This document shows, in pieces, positions 6,365-14,122 of a stretch of DNA of 18,887 bases. The DNA is from Oscillospiraceae bacterium (GTDB lineage: Bacteria; Bacillota_A; Clostridia; Oscillospirales; Oscillospiraceae). Location of the stretch: assembly GCA_017537045.1 (NCBI GenBank), contig JAFYLN010000003.1, forward strand, positions 1-18,887, given 5' to 3'. The first letter of the stretch is position 1, and every line of letters begins with the position of its first letter. The translations under genes were made by a program, and so were the position numbers. Below the pieces are notes generated by a model that searched no databases, had not been told where the DNA came from, and saw only the letters and a program-made list of their open reading frames with translations.

Positions 6365-7861
6365 ATGAGCAAGAAAAAAGTCGTTCTTCTGTGCGTGCTT
6401 GCCTTTTTGCTGGTCGCACTGACCGCCACCGGCATTGTGCTGAAAGTGCAGCACGACCGGGCAGAAGCAGAAGCCCTGCGCATCTACCATGAAACCTATC
6501 TGATCATGGATGGTGTGGAGTATCTTCGTGCTTCTGCGGAGTTGGATCTTTCCGGCCTGCAAATTCAGGAGCTGGAAAAGCTGAAAGAGCTGACTGCACT
6601 GAAAAAGCTGAATCTGCGCGGTACCGGTATTTCCGTTGCGCAATATGAAATGCTGCACACAGCACTGCCGGAATGTGAGATCCTCTGGTCTGTTCCTTTC
6701 CAGGGCGCTTATTTTGAAGATACCATTCAGGAACTGACTTTGGAAACTCTGAGCGCGGATGACCTGGCAATGCTGCAGTACTTCCCCGCGCTGACCAGCG
6801 TGAATGCCGACCAATGCCAGGACTACGATTCCATTCTTGCGCTGATGGAGCAGCGTCCCGAACTGGCTGTTACATATACCGTTACCGTCGGCGGCTCTAC
6901 CTATCCCCATACACAGGATCAGCTTACCGTGGCCGATCCCGATGCAGAGGAATTGATGACGCAGCTTCCCCTGCTGACCAGACTTGAAAATGTAACGCTG
7001 GAAGGAACCCTACCTGACCACGATGCCCTGATCGCACTGAAAAATGCATTCCCGAATATCACTTTCCTTTGGAATTTCACAGTCTGTGGTGTTCAAACCA
7101 ACACATTGGCAAGCTCTCTGAATCTTTCCAACATCTCCATGACCAGCACTGCTGAGCTTGAGGCCGCCCTGCCCTGCTTCTATCAGCTCGAAACAGTTGA
7201 TATGGTCAGCTGTGGCATCAGCAATGAAGATATGGAAGCCCTGAATAACCGCCATCCCCAGACCTCCTTCGTCTGGGAGGTAATCGTCAGTGGTGTCCGT
7301 CTGCGTACCGATGCCAAGCACTTTATGCCGTGGAAGTATAATATCAAAACTGTCGGCAATCTGTACAACCTCAGATACTGCACCGAAATGGAAGTTCTGG
7401 ATTTTGGTCATAGGGGCATCAATGACATTTCTTATATTGAGTACATGCCCAATCTGCGTTTCCTGCTGCTTCTGGAATGTAAGCCAGACGTTGAAATCAT
7501 TGGCAACTGTACCAGTCTGGAACATCTTGAGCTGTGTGACTCCCCCGTTACCGACTTCTGGCCTCTGACCAACCTGACCAATTTGAAAGACCTGAACCTG
7601 TCCTATACACCCATGGATCTCGGCACACTGCGGTTCGGCACCTTTGGTGATATCACCCCGTTGCTTCAGATGACATGGCTGGACCGCCTCTGGATGACTT
7701 ATTCCCGTATTGGTGAGGAGGGTCGTGCCACAATGCGCGAAGCCCTGCCGGCTACCGAGCTGTGTTTCCAGTCCGTCAGCTCCACCGACCGTGGCTGGCG
7801 TTATTCCCCCCGTTACTTTGAACAGCGTGATATCATCGGCATGTGGTATATGATTGGATAA
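6365..7861 (+). CDS. Membrane-anchored leucine-rich-repeat protein
   Basis: A 498-residue protein starting at the ATG at 6365, which has AGGAG nine bases upstream; reading frame extends to 6308 but without a ribosome site. MSKKK is followed by one hydrophobic segment (about 6-26), read as an uncleaved signal anchor with the rest outside the cell. The ectodomain has leucine-rich repeats, clearest at residues about 57-95 (ELDLSGLQIQELEKLKELT) and again in the C-terminal third (LEHLELCDSPVTDFWPLTNL). Between them are stretches ending in FLWNFTVCGV- and SFVWEVIVSGV-like blocks that look like a repeated beta-rich unit. There is no LPxTG-like sorting signal at the C-terminus, so it is not an obvious sortase substrate. 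Function unknown; LRR ectodomains usually bind proteins. The gene is closed by a strong terminator. Confidence 0.8.
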   Translation: MSKKKVVLLCVLAFLLVALTATGIVLKVQHDRAEAEALRIYHETYLIMDGVEYLRASAELDLSGLQIQELEKLKELTALKKLNLRGTGISVAQYEMLHTALPECEILWSVPFQGAYFEDTIQELTLETLSADDLAMLQYFPALTSVNADQCQDYDSILALMEQRPELAVTYTVTVGGSTYPHTQDQLTVADPDAEELMTQLPLLTRLENVTLEGTLPDHDALIALKNAFPNITFLWNFTVCGVQTNTLASSLNLSNISMTSTAELEAALPCFYQLETVDMVSCGISNEDMEALNNRHPQTSFVWEVIVSGVRLRTDAKHFMPWKYNIKTVGNLYNLRYCTEMEVLDFGHRGINDISYIEYMPNLRFLLLLECKPDVEIIGNCTSLEHLELCDSPVTDFWPLTNLTNLKDLNLSYTPMDLGTLRFGTFGDITPLLQMTWLDRLWMTYSRIGEEGRATMREALPATELCFQSVSSTDRGWRYSPRYFEQRDIIGMWYMIG

Positions 7862-7871
7862 TACATCAAAT

Positions 7872-7903
7872 AAATTCCCTCCATATCTGGAGGGAATTTT
7901 TAC
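7872..7903 (+). terminator. Terminator of the LRR protein gene
   Basis: Perfect 12-bp stem AAATTCCCTCCA/TGGAGGGAATTT around TATC, running into five T. Confidence 0.9.
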
Positions 7904-7912
7904 ATATTATTC

Positions 7913-7941
7913 TTGCCATTCGGAGAAACAGTGATTATAAT
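7913..7941 (+). promoter_or_regulatory. Promoter of the sortase gene
   Basis: -35 TTGCCA (7913-7918), 17-bp spacer, perfect -10 TATAAT (7936-7941), 31 bp before the ATG. Confidence 0.75.
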
Positions 7942-7972
7942 AGCTTCAAACTTACAGGCTTGAGGTTCCCAT

Positions 7973-8776
7973 ATGAAAATCAGCAAATTCCTTTACCGGC
8001 TGCTCGTGGTTGCTCTGATTGCCGTTTTTCTTATCAGCGGCAGCTTCGTTGCACGTTACATGATCGACTCCGTACAGCAAAAAAATGAATACGAACGGCT
8101 TGCCGCCATGGTTGAACAAGCACGGGCAGAAGCTTTGCTGACAGTTCCACCCGCGCTTGTGCCCTCCAATCCGGTGCAGTCCACCGAGCCGGAAGAGCCA
8201 GCCATATTGCCGGAGTACGCATCCAGTTATGAAGAAAATTCCGATCTTGTGGGTTGGATGGTTATTGACGGTACACCCATCAACTATCCCGTGATGCAAA
8301 CTCCCGATCATGCCGATTACTATCTGAAGCGGAATTTTAAAAAGGAACCCAACGATCATGGCTGCCTGTATGTCCGGGAAACCTGCGATGTTTTTACCCC
8401 CTCCGATAATGTCACCATCTATGGCCACCATATGAAGGACGGCAGCATGTTCTCGGGGTTGGATAAGTTCCGCAAGCAGTCCTTTTGGGAGGAGTACAAC
8501 ACCATCCGCTTTGATACCCTTTATGAACGGCATACCTACACCGTATTTGCCGTATTCACCACCACTGCCTCAGTGGGTGAAGGCTTTGCCTATCATCTTT
8601 TTGAAAACGCAGAAAACGCAGCGAAATTCGATGATTTTGTTTCCACCTGCAAATCGCTTTCCTTTTACGATACCGGCATCACCCCGCAATACGGCGACAA
8701 GATGATCTGTTTATCGACCTGTGAATACTCACAGATCAATGGCAGGCTGGTGGTCATGGCCGTGCGCAACGAATAA
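7973..8776 (+). CDS. srtB: Class B sortase
   Basis: A 267-residue cysteine transpeptidase. An N-terminal membrane anchor (about 6-27) precedes a linker rich in P, E and S (about 58-82) and the sortase domain (about 85-267). Catalytic residues are H152 in YGHHMKDGSMF, C250 in LSTCEY and R258 in NGRLVVMAVR. The helix-containing insert before the cysteine (FENAENAAKFDDFVSTCK) is typical of class B. Class B enzymes attach NPQTN-like or related proteins to peptidoglycan or build pili. No protein with a sorting signal is encoded in the window, so the substrate is unknown. It follows the LRR gene but has its own promoter. The ribosome site GAGG before the ATG is weak. Confidence 0.93.
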   Translation: MKISKFLYRLLVVALIAVFLISGSFVARYMIDSVQQKNEYERLAAMVEQARAEALLTVPPALVPSNPVQSTEPEEPAILPEYASSYEENSDLVGWMVIDGTPINYPVMQTPDHADYYLKRNFKKEPNDHGCLYVRETCDVFTPSDNVTIYGHHMKDGSMFSGLDKFRKQSFWEEYNTIRFDTLYERHTYTVFAVFTTTASVGEGFAYHLFENAENAAKFDDFVSTCKSLSFYDTGITPQYGDKMICLSTCEYSQINGRLVVMAVRNE

Positions 8777-8777
8777 T

Positions 8778-8811
8778 AAAAACAGGCGGGTCATGCCCGC
8801 CTGTTTTTTAT
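8778..8811. terminator. Bidirectional terminator between srtB and alpha-galactosidase
   Basis: AACAGGCGGG (8781-8790) pairs with CCCGCCTGTT (8796-8805). It is preceded by A-runs and followed by TTTTTT, so it works on both strands. The flanking genes converge. Confidence 0.9.
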
Positions 8812-11054
8812 ACTTCTTCGATAATGTAGAGGTTTGAGCCGTAATCACCTTGGGTACGCTGGTTCTTGTCATAGCCAGTACCCCGGAAGAGCGGCTGCAG
8901 CAGAATGCCGCTGAGCAGCGCACTGCCGCTGACACGGTAGCCCTCCACACCATCCTCCAGCGCGTAAACCTTATCTGCGGCGCGCAGCACAGCGCCGTCC
9001 GGATTCAGATTGACCGGTGCTACATGCTTCAAAAGGTGGGCAAACTGGCCGACGCGAATCTTCTGAGCCCGGGTGCGCAGATGATAGGTCTTTCCTGCAT
9101 CCAGGCCTTTCAGGCGCAGCTGTTCATAACCGGGTGCCGCAGGAAGCTGCTTATGGAAGATGCCTGCCGCAGTGGTGCCTTCCAGTGTGACCTGCCAGCC
9201 GTTTTTCATGCGGCGGAAGGTGCCAAACTGGAACAGGCGGCGGTACTGCTTATACAGTTCGATCTGATGCTTGATCTCCTGCACCTCCACGCTTGCCAGA
9301 TGCTTCAGATCCAGCTCATAGCCCAGGCATCCAAAGAAGGATACATTGCCACGGGTGGTCAAGGGCGTATTGCGCAGTGTTTGTGCATGGGGTGCAGCAG
9401 AAACATGGGCTCCAAAGGTAGACTGAGGGTACAGGTAGGAAAGATTCCCCTGAATCTCCAGCCGGGAGATTGGATCCGTGTTGTCACTGCACCAGACCTG
9501 TGGGCCGAAGCAAAGCATACCCAGATCGAAACGGTTACCGCCGGAGGAACAGCTTTCCAACAGGATTTCAGGACGCGGCTGGAAAATCCGCCGCAGCACA
9601 TCGTAAAGGCCCAGAATATAGTCGTGCGCCTTTGCGCCAACTGCCACGCTGTGGCGGTTCATATCCCACTTGACATAGGTAATATTAGCGCTGTCCAGCA
9701 CACAGGACACATTCTCCACAATGTAGTCCCGCACCTCCTGCTTCGTCAGATCCAGCAGCAGCTGATGGCGGCCGTAGATGGTAGGGAAGCAGTCGGTCAA
9801 AGCCCAGTCTGGGTGTGTACGGTAAAGGCCGGAATCCTCATTGACAGACTCCGGCTCGAACCAGAGGCCGAACTCCATGCCGAGCCTGTTGATCTTCTGG
9901 GCAAGGCCGGAAAGTCCCTGCGGCAGTTTTTTCAGATTGACATTATAATCACCCAGGCCGGCCAGATCATCGTTTCGCTTTCCAAACCAGCCGTCATCCA
10001 GTACAAACAGTTCACAGCCCAGGTTTTTCGCACGGTGGGCAAGGTCCATCAGGCGGTTCTGGTTAAAATCGAACATGCAGCCTTCCCAGCTATTGTAGAG
10101 GATGGGACGCTCCCTGCTCTTCCAGTATTCCGGCACCACATGCTCCAGCACGAAGCGGTGCATCCGCTGGGACAATCCGTTAAAGCCGGCACCAGAGTAA
10201 CACAGCACTGCTTCCGGTGTTTCAAATTTTTCGCCCGGCTGTAGATTCTTACAAAAGTTCGCAGGATTGATGCCCTGCATGACGCGGGTAAAGCCCTGCT
10301 GGGACAGCCGTGCAGAGGCATAGTGATTACCCGAATAGATCAGGTTAAAGCCGTAGACCCTGCCCGCATCCCCGCTTGCATCCTCCTCACTGAGCAGGAA
10401 GCCGGGATTGTGCTGATTGGAGGAAGCGCCGGTGGCACTTTCATTAACCACACGGCTGGCTCCCACAGCGGTATCACAGCGCTGCATTTCTGCGATCCAG
10501 CCGCCGTTAAATGTGGTCATGGTGTAATTTCCATAAATATCCATGGAGAAGCTCATAAGCTTGTGCAGTTCAATGGGGTTGCTGCCACTATTTTCCAGTA
10601 CAGTGAAGCGGGTCATGGCCGTTTCGTAGAGGGTAAAATACAGCTTCAGCCGCGCTCCAGCCTGTTCCATGATAATTTCCAGTGTTTCACCTTTACCATG
10701 TGTCTGGGGCAGGCCGCATTCCATCATTGGTGGAGCATCCAGAATATTGTGGTTTACATAACAGAAATTTGTAGCTTTTCCGTCCATTTCCAAGGGACTT
10801 TCCCGGAAATCACCGCGCCCGCTGCCGCTCCACGCCAGAGCCATGGCATCGGGACTGCTGCCCGGATCCTTGTCGTTTAAGAGCAGGCTGCTGCCCCAGC
10901 CAAGTCCCGGCTGGCCTGACAGTGCTTCCACATCCTCCGTTCTTACCGGCGCACCAAAGTGCACCTGTTCCAGCAGACCGTAGCGGTTGACCCGCAACAG
11001 ACAGGATAGCGCTTGATTTCTTAAATGAAACAATCCATTTTTACATTCAATCAT
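8808..11054 (-). CDS. Alpha-galactosidase, glycoside hydrolase family 36
   Basis: A 748-residue enzyme of the usual length for bacterial tetrameric GH36. It removes terminal alpha-galactose from melibiose, raffinose and stachyose with retention of configuration. An N-terminal beta-sandwich (to about 310) leads to the TIM barrel. Signature blocks are VLDDGWFGKRNDD (351-363), GLWFEPESVN (396-405), the nucleophile motif VKWDMNR (D464), ESCSSGGNRFDLGML (500-514), and SDNTD (523-527), which carries the acid/base aspartate. There is no signal peptide, so it is cytoplasmic and depends on sugar import; no transporter is in the window. The ATG at 11054 follows AAGGAGTG. The promoter is close to consensus and sits beside that of the divergent GH13 gene, suggesting joint control. 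Confidence 0.95.
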   Translation of the reverse strand: MIECKNGLFHLRNQALSCLLRVNRYGLLEQVHFGAPVRTEDVEALSGQPGLGWGSSLLLNDKDPGSSPDAMALAWSGSGRGDFRESPLEMDGKATNFCYVNHNILDAPPMMECGLPQTHGKGETLEIIMEQAGARLKLYFTLYETAMTRFTVLENSGSNPIELHKLMSFSMDIYGNYTMTTFNGGWIAEMQRCDTAVGASRVVNESATGASSNQHNPGFLLSEEDASGDAGRVYGFNLIYSGNHYASARLSQQGFTRVMQGINPANFCKNLQPGEKFETPEAVLCYSGAGFNGLSQRMHRFVLEHVVPEYWKSRERPILYNSWEGCMFDFNQNRLMDLAHRAKNLGCELFVLDDGWFGKRNDDLAGLGDYNVNLKKLPQGLSGLAQKINRLGMEFGLWFEPESVNEDSGLYRTHPDWALTDCFPTIYGRHQLLLDLTKQEVRDYIVENVSCVLDSANITYVKWDMNRHSVAVGAKAHDYILGLYDVLRRIFQPRPEILLESCSSGGNRFDLGMLCFGPQVWCSDNTDPISRLEIQGNLSYLYPQSTFGAHVSAAPHAQTLRNTPLTTRGNVSFFGCLGYELDLKHLASVEVQEIKHQIELYKQYRRLFQFGTFRRMKNGWQVTLEGTTAAGIFHKQLPAAPGYEQLRLKGLDAGKTYHLRTRAQKIRVGQFAHLLKHVAPVNLNPDGAVLRAADKVYALEDGVEGYRVSGSALLSGILLQPLFRGTGYDKNQRTQGDYGSNLYIIEEV

Positions 11055-11076
11055 AGCATTTCACTCCTTTTCTATC

Positions 11077-11105
11077 ATTTTAACGGTGAAAAAATGACCT
11101 GTCAA
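11077..11105 (-). promoter_or_regulatory. Promoter of the alpha-galactosidase gene
   Basis: Minus-strand perfect -35 TTGACA (11105-11100), 17-bp spacer, -10 TAAAAT (11082-11077), 22 bp before the ATG. Confidence 0.8.
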
Positions 11106-11117
11106 TGAAATTTTAGA

Positions 11118-11145
11118 TGACGCAGTCCCCCAGGTGTGATATAAT
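11118..11145 (+). promoter_or_regulatory. Candidate promoter of the GH13 gene
   Basis: Perfect -10 TATAAT (11140-11145) preceded by TGA (an extended -10), with a weak -35 ATGACG (11118-11123) 16 bp upstream. Only 12 bp separate this -35 from that of the divergent alpha-galactosidase promoter. The GH13 start codon is 483 bp downstream because element C intervenes. Confidence 0.55.
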
Positions 11146-11169
11146 TTTCTCAGAGGTCAATTGAAGTTC

Positions 11170-11603
11170 AAATTGATGTTTGTCGCACTGTTGCGGTTTC
11201 AAATTGTTGCCCCGGTGGGGCGACAGCATCCTTCGGATGCAGGGGATGCGGATTGCCGCGTCGCATGGCTTAATGCCATGCTCCTCGCAATGACATCGTG
11301 ATTTGGTAGTTGGTAGCAGCAAAATCGGCGCGGAAACCATCGAAAACCACTGTCATTCCGAGGAGGCCTGAAAGGCCGACGTGGGAATCTCCCGGTACAA
11401 TGTTTGTTTCTGCACTGCTTATCGATGCATGGAAGCAGGAGATTGCCACGTCGCGCTATGCGCTCCTCGCAATGACATGTTTTTGAGCGTCACAATGTTA
11501 CGGATTCGCCGAAAATCAATGCAAATACGAAACATTCTGCTGCGCGGGCGGCTGATAGCCGCCCCTACACGCACAATCGAAACAGAGCGATAAACTGAAA
11601 TTT
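11170..11603 (-). mobile_element. Repeat element C (434-bp, inverted copy of A)
   Basis: R end AAATTGATGTTTGTCG at 11170 and L end CGATAAACTGAAATTT finishing at 11603. The length equals that of A, with no gaps and about two dozen mismatches by eye; the same TGTAGGGGCGG hairpin and three CATTGCGAGGAGC modules are present, reversed. It ends 10 bases before the AAGGGAG ribosome site of the GH13 gene and would therefore form most of that gene's 5' leader. Non-coding. Confidence 0.88.
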
Positions 11604-11628
11604 GAAAAACACAAAGGGAGCTGTTATT

Positions 11629-13281
11629 ATGAAAAAAACACGCTGGTACAAAGACAAGGTATTCTATCAAATCTGGCCCCGGTCCTTCAAGGACGGTAAT
11701 GGTGACGGCATGGGCGACCTGCTGGGTGTGTACGAAAAGCTGGACTATTTGAAGGAACTGGGTGTGGATGGCATCTGGTTCTCTCCCATTTATCCCTCCC
11801 CCGGTGCCGACTGCGGCTATGACATTGCCGATTACATGGACATCGCACCGGAATTCGGCGGCATGGAGGCTTTCGAAAAGGTACTGGACGGTGCCCACGA
11901 ACGGGGCATGAAGGTGCTGATGGATCTGGTGGTCAACCACACCAGTGACGAGCATGAATGGTTCCAGAGGTCCAGACAGCGAATCGACCCCTACACCGAT
12001 TACTACATCTGGCGCCCCGCAAAGCCCGACGGCGGGCTTCCCAATAACTGGGATTCCATGTTTGAGGGTAAGGCATGGCAGTGGGACGAGGTTCGGCAGG
12101 AATACTACCTGCACATCTTTGCCATCAAACAGCCTGACCTGAATATGGACAATCCTCTGGTACGCGAAGAGGTAAAGAAAATTCTGAAATTCTGGCTGGA
12201 TATGGGTGTGGACGGTTTCCGCGAGGATGTCATCACCTTTATCTCCAAGACGGAGGGTCTGCCCGATGACCGCCTGATGCCTGCTTCCAAGGGTCTGCCC
12301 CTGTATAACCACGGCCCCCATATTCACGAATACCTCCATGAGTTCAAGTGCGATGTGCTGGATCACTACGACTGTTTCACGGTCGCCGAAGCGCCCATGG
12401 TCTCTCCTGAAATGTCCCTGAAGTACATTGCTGAAGAGGGCGGCCAGATCGATTCCATGATCCAGTTCCAGTGCGAGTGCGCCGACTGCCTGTTCAGTGA
12501 TTATATGCCTCTGCCCTTCTCCCTCGTGCGGCTGAAAAATGCCTTCTCCAGCTGGCAGTACAAGCTCCGGGGTAAAGCTTGGAATCTGCTGTACATTGAA
12601 AACCATGACCATCCCCGCATCATTTCCCGTTATGGCAGTGAGAAATTCTGGAAAGAAAGCGGCAAGACGCTGGCCGCAGCCTATCTGTTCCAGCAGGGCA
12701 CGCCCTTTATCTATCAGGGTCAGGAAATCGGCATGCTGAACTGGAGGCCGGAATCCATTGACCAGTACCGGGATGTGCAATCCATCTACCAGTACCATCA
12801 CAATCTCAGAAAACTCCCCGAGGAAAAGCGGATCAAAAAGCTCTGGCGCTCTTCCCGTGACTCTGCCCGTACCCCCGTGCAGTGGGATGATTCCCCCAAT
12901 GCGGGCTTCACCTCCGGTGAGACTACCTGGATCGATGTGAACCCCAACTACACCTGGCTGAACGCCGCTCAGCAGGAACAGGATCCTGATTCCATCCTGA
13001 ATTTCTATAAGAAGGCCATCGCGCTGCGCAAGATCCTGAAATCCGTTCGCTATGGTGTCTACAAGGAGCATTTTCCACTAAGCAACACCCTTTATTGCTA
13101 CACACGGGAGTTGAAATGTGAAAAGTTGCTGGTGCTTTGCTCCTTCTCTGGCAAGCCACAAAATCTGCGGATTCCCGCAGGCTATGACTTGAGCAAGGGC
13201 GAACTAATCCTCGGAAATTACACCGATATCCTCCCCAAAATTCTACAGCCCTACGAATGCAGAGTGTACCGCTTCAAATAA
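11629..13281 (+). CDS. GH13 alpha-glucosidase (oligo-1,6-glucosidase type)
   Basis: A 550-residue GH13 enzyme. WYKDKVFYQIWPRSF at the N-terminus, a calcium-site-like DGNGDGMGDL (22-31), LMDLVVNHTSDEH (97-109) and the (beta/alpha)8 barrel with a C-terminal beta domain fit the oligo-1,6-glucosidase/alpha-glucosidase/trehalulose subfamily. Catalytic residues are nucleophile D200 in GFREDV, acid/base E254 in TVAEAP, and transition-state D327 in ENHDHPR. Valine follows the nucleophile (V201), the residue usually seen in enzymes that cut alpha-1,6 links, so isomaltose-type substrates are favoured; this is inference. Most relatives have NHDQPR where this has NHDHPR. There is no signal peptide, so it is cytoplasmic. 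The ATG at 11629 is chosen for its AAGGGAG site; an in-frame TTG at 11602 falls inside element C. Confidence 0.92.
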   Translation: MKKTRWYKDKVFYQIWPRSFKDGNGDGMGDLLGVYEKLDYLKELGVDGIWFSPIYPSPGADCGYDIADYMDIAPEFGGMEAFEKVLDGAHERGMKVLMDLVVNHTSDEHEWFQRSRQRIDPYTDYYIWRPAKPDGGLPNNWDSMFEGKAWQWDEVRQEYYLHIFAIKQPDLNMDNPLVREEVKKILKFWLDMGVDGFREDVITFISKTEGLPDDRLMPASKGLPLYNHGPHIHEYLHEFKCDVLDHYDCFTVAEAPMVSPEMSLKYIAEEGGQIDSMIQFQCECADCLFSDYMPLPFSLVRLKNAFSSWQYKLRGKAWNLLYIENHDHPRIISRYGSEKFWKESGKTLAAAYLFQQGTPFIYQGQEIGMLNWRPESIDQYRDVQSIYQYHHNLRKLPEEKRIKKLWRSSRDSARTPVQWDDSPNAGFTSGETTWIDVNPNYTWLNAAQQEQDPDSILNFYKKAIALRKILKSVRYGVYKEHFPLSNTLYCYTRELKCEKLLVLCSFSGKPQNLRIPAGYDLSKGELILGNYTDILPKILQPYECRVYRFK

Positions 13282-13285
13282 GCAC

Positions 13286-13320
13286 CAAAGAACCGCTCCC
13301 TGGGGAGCGGTTCTTCTTTC
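13286..13320. terminator. Bidirectional terminator between GH13 and DUF3786 genes
   Basis: AAGAACCGCTCC pairs with GGAGCGGTTCTT around CTGG (13288-13315), followed by CTTTC on the plus strand and preceded by CAAAG. It sits between convergent genes and overlaps the DUF3786 stop region. Confidence 0.8.
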
Positions 13321-13930
13321 ACATATAGCTCTTGATAGTTCCGATGAGAATGTCACCAGCAACCACACGGTCCTCTGCCGCGAAGCCGTCGGCAAAATTA
13401 TCGGAGTACAAAATCTGTGCATTGGGTGGGAACTCGTCATCACCTTCCCAGACCAGAATCCGCATTTTATAACCACCCACCAGATTGAACTCAAATCCTG
13501 CATCACCGTGCTGCACGGGCTGCGCGCCCATCTTCTCCGCCGCTGCGGAAAAGGCACCGGTTCGGAAGCCGAAAGTAAAGGCCGCGCGGGTTAAGACCCG
13601 GCCTGTGTAAGGCTTGATATACATCTCACCCCAGGGCATTTCCCGGAAGGTCTTCCAATCACCGCGCCAGACCACGTCTCTGCTTTCCAGCAGGTAGCGG
13701 AGCAGAAATGTCTGGGTAGGCAGCGGGGGCAGCTTGCCTCCATCCAGTGCGCGGATGGCATAGTCAGGATGGGAAATAGCAAAATCCCGGCCAAGTAAGT
13801 TTACATAAAATTCTTTTCCATCCCATTTGACACTACTGAGCCTTGTCACCGCATCTGTGGGATCCAGCTTTTTAAATAGTTCTTCATAGTGGGCAAAGGG
13901 GACTTCTTCCTTGTGATTTTCGATTTGCAT
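13319..13930 (-). CDS. DUF3786 domain protein, last gene of the acetyl-CoA synthase operon
   Basis: A 203-residue soluble protein. The sequence pattern (HYEELFKKLDP at the N-terminus, VKWDGKEFYVNLLGRDF, LLRYLLES, WGEMYIKPYTGR, then FEFNLVGGYKMRILVWEGDDEFPPNAQILYSDNFADGF split across the C-terminal half) matches the DUF3786 family of anaerobes as I remember it. It lacks any cysteine, so it is unlikely to hold a metal cluster by itself. The ATG at 13930 follows GGAG by six bases; longer starts run into element D. It is the third gene after acsB and acsV on the same strand. A role in maturation or protection of the corrinoid/acetyl-CoA synthase machinery is suggested by position only. Confidence 0.75.
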   Translation of the reverse strand: MQIENHKEEVPFAHYEELFKKLDPTDAVTRLSSVKWDGKEFYVNLLGRDFAISHPDYAIRALDGGKLPPLPTQTFLLRYLLESRDVVWRGDWKTFREMPWGEMYIKPYTGRVLTRAAFTFGFRTGAFSAAAEKMGAQPVQHGDAGFEFNLVGGYKMRILVWEGDDEFPPNAQILYSDNFADGFAAEDRVVAGDILIGTIKSYM

Positions 13931-13945
13931 TGATTTCTCCATTTC

Positions 13946-14122
13946 AAATTGATGTTTGTCGCGCTGTGTGCAGTGGATCATGTAGGGGCGACCATTGGTC
14001 GCCCCTGCAGGGGAATGTTTTATATTCGCATTGGGTTTCGGCGAATTCGTAACATTGTACCGCCGGGCGGCTGATAGCCGCCCCTACATTCATAACTGTA
14101 ACAGAACGACAAACTGAAATTT
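13946..14122 (-). mobile_element. Repeat element D (177-bp, third interior type)
   Basis: R end AAATTGATGTTTGTCG from 13946 and L end CGACAAACTGAAATTT to 14122. The interior has two TGTAGGGGCG-type hairpins (13982-14009 and 14065-14088, facing each other) around TTCGCATTGGGTTTCGGCGA, which is also the spacer found in A and C (TTCGCATTGATTTTTGGCGA). So D looks like A without its CATTGCGAGG modules. Its L end begins on the base after the acsV stop codon, and its R end lies 15 bp before the DUF3786 start. Confidence 0.83.

Noticed and set aside
8850..10244. 464-codon open frame opposite the alpha-galactosidase
   Set aside because: Antisense of the conserved catalytic barrel; no ribosome site or recognisable domain.
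11419..13071. 550-codon open frame opposite the GH13 gene
   Set aside because: It starts inside repeat C and lies antisense to a full GH13 enzyme with all catalytic residues.
13931..13981. Longer start for the DUF3786 protein running into repeat D
   Set aside because: The extra residues come from the repeat end; the ATG at 13930 has its own GGAG at proper distance.
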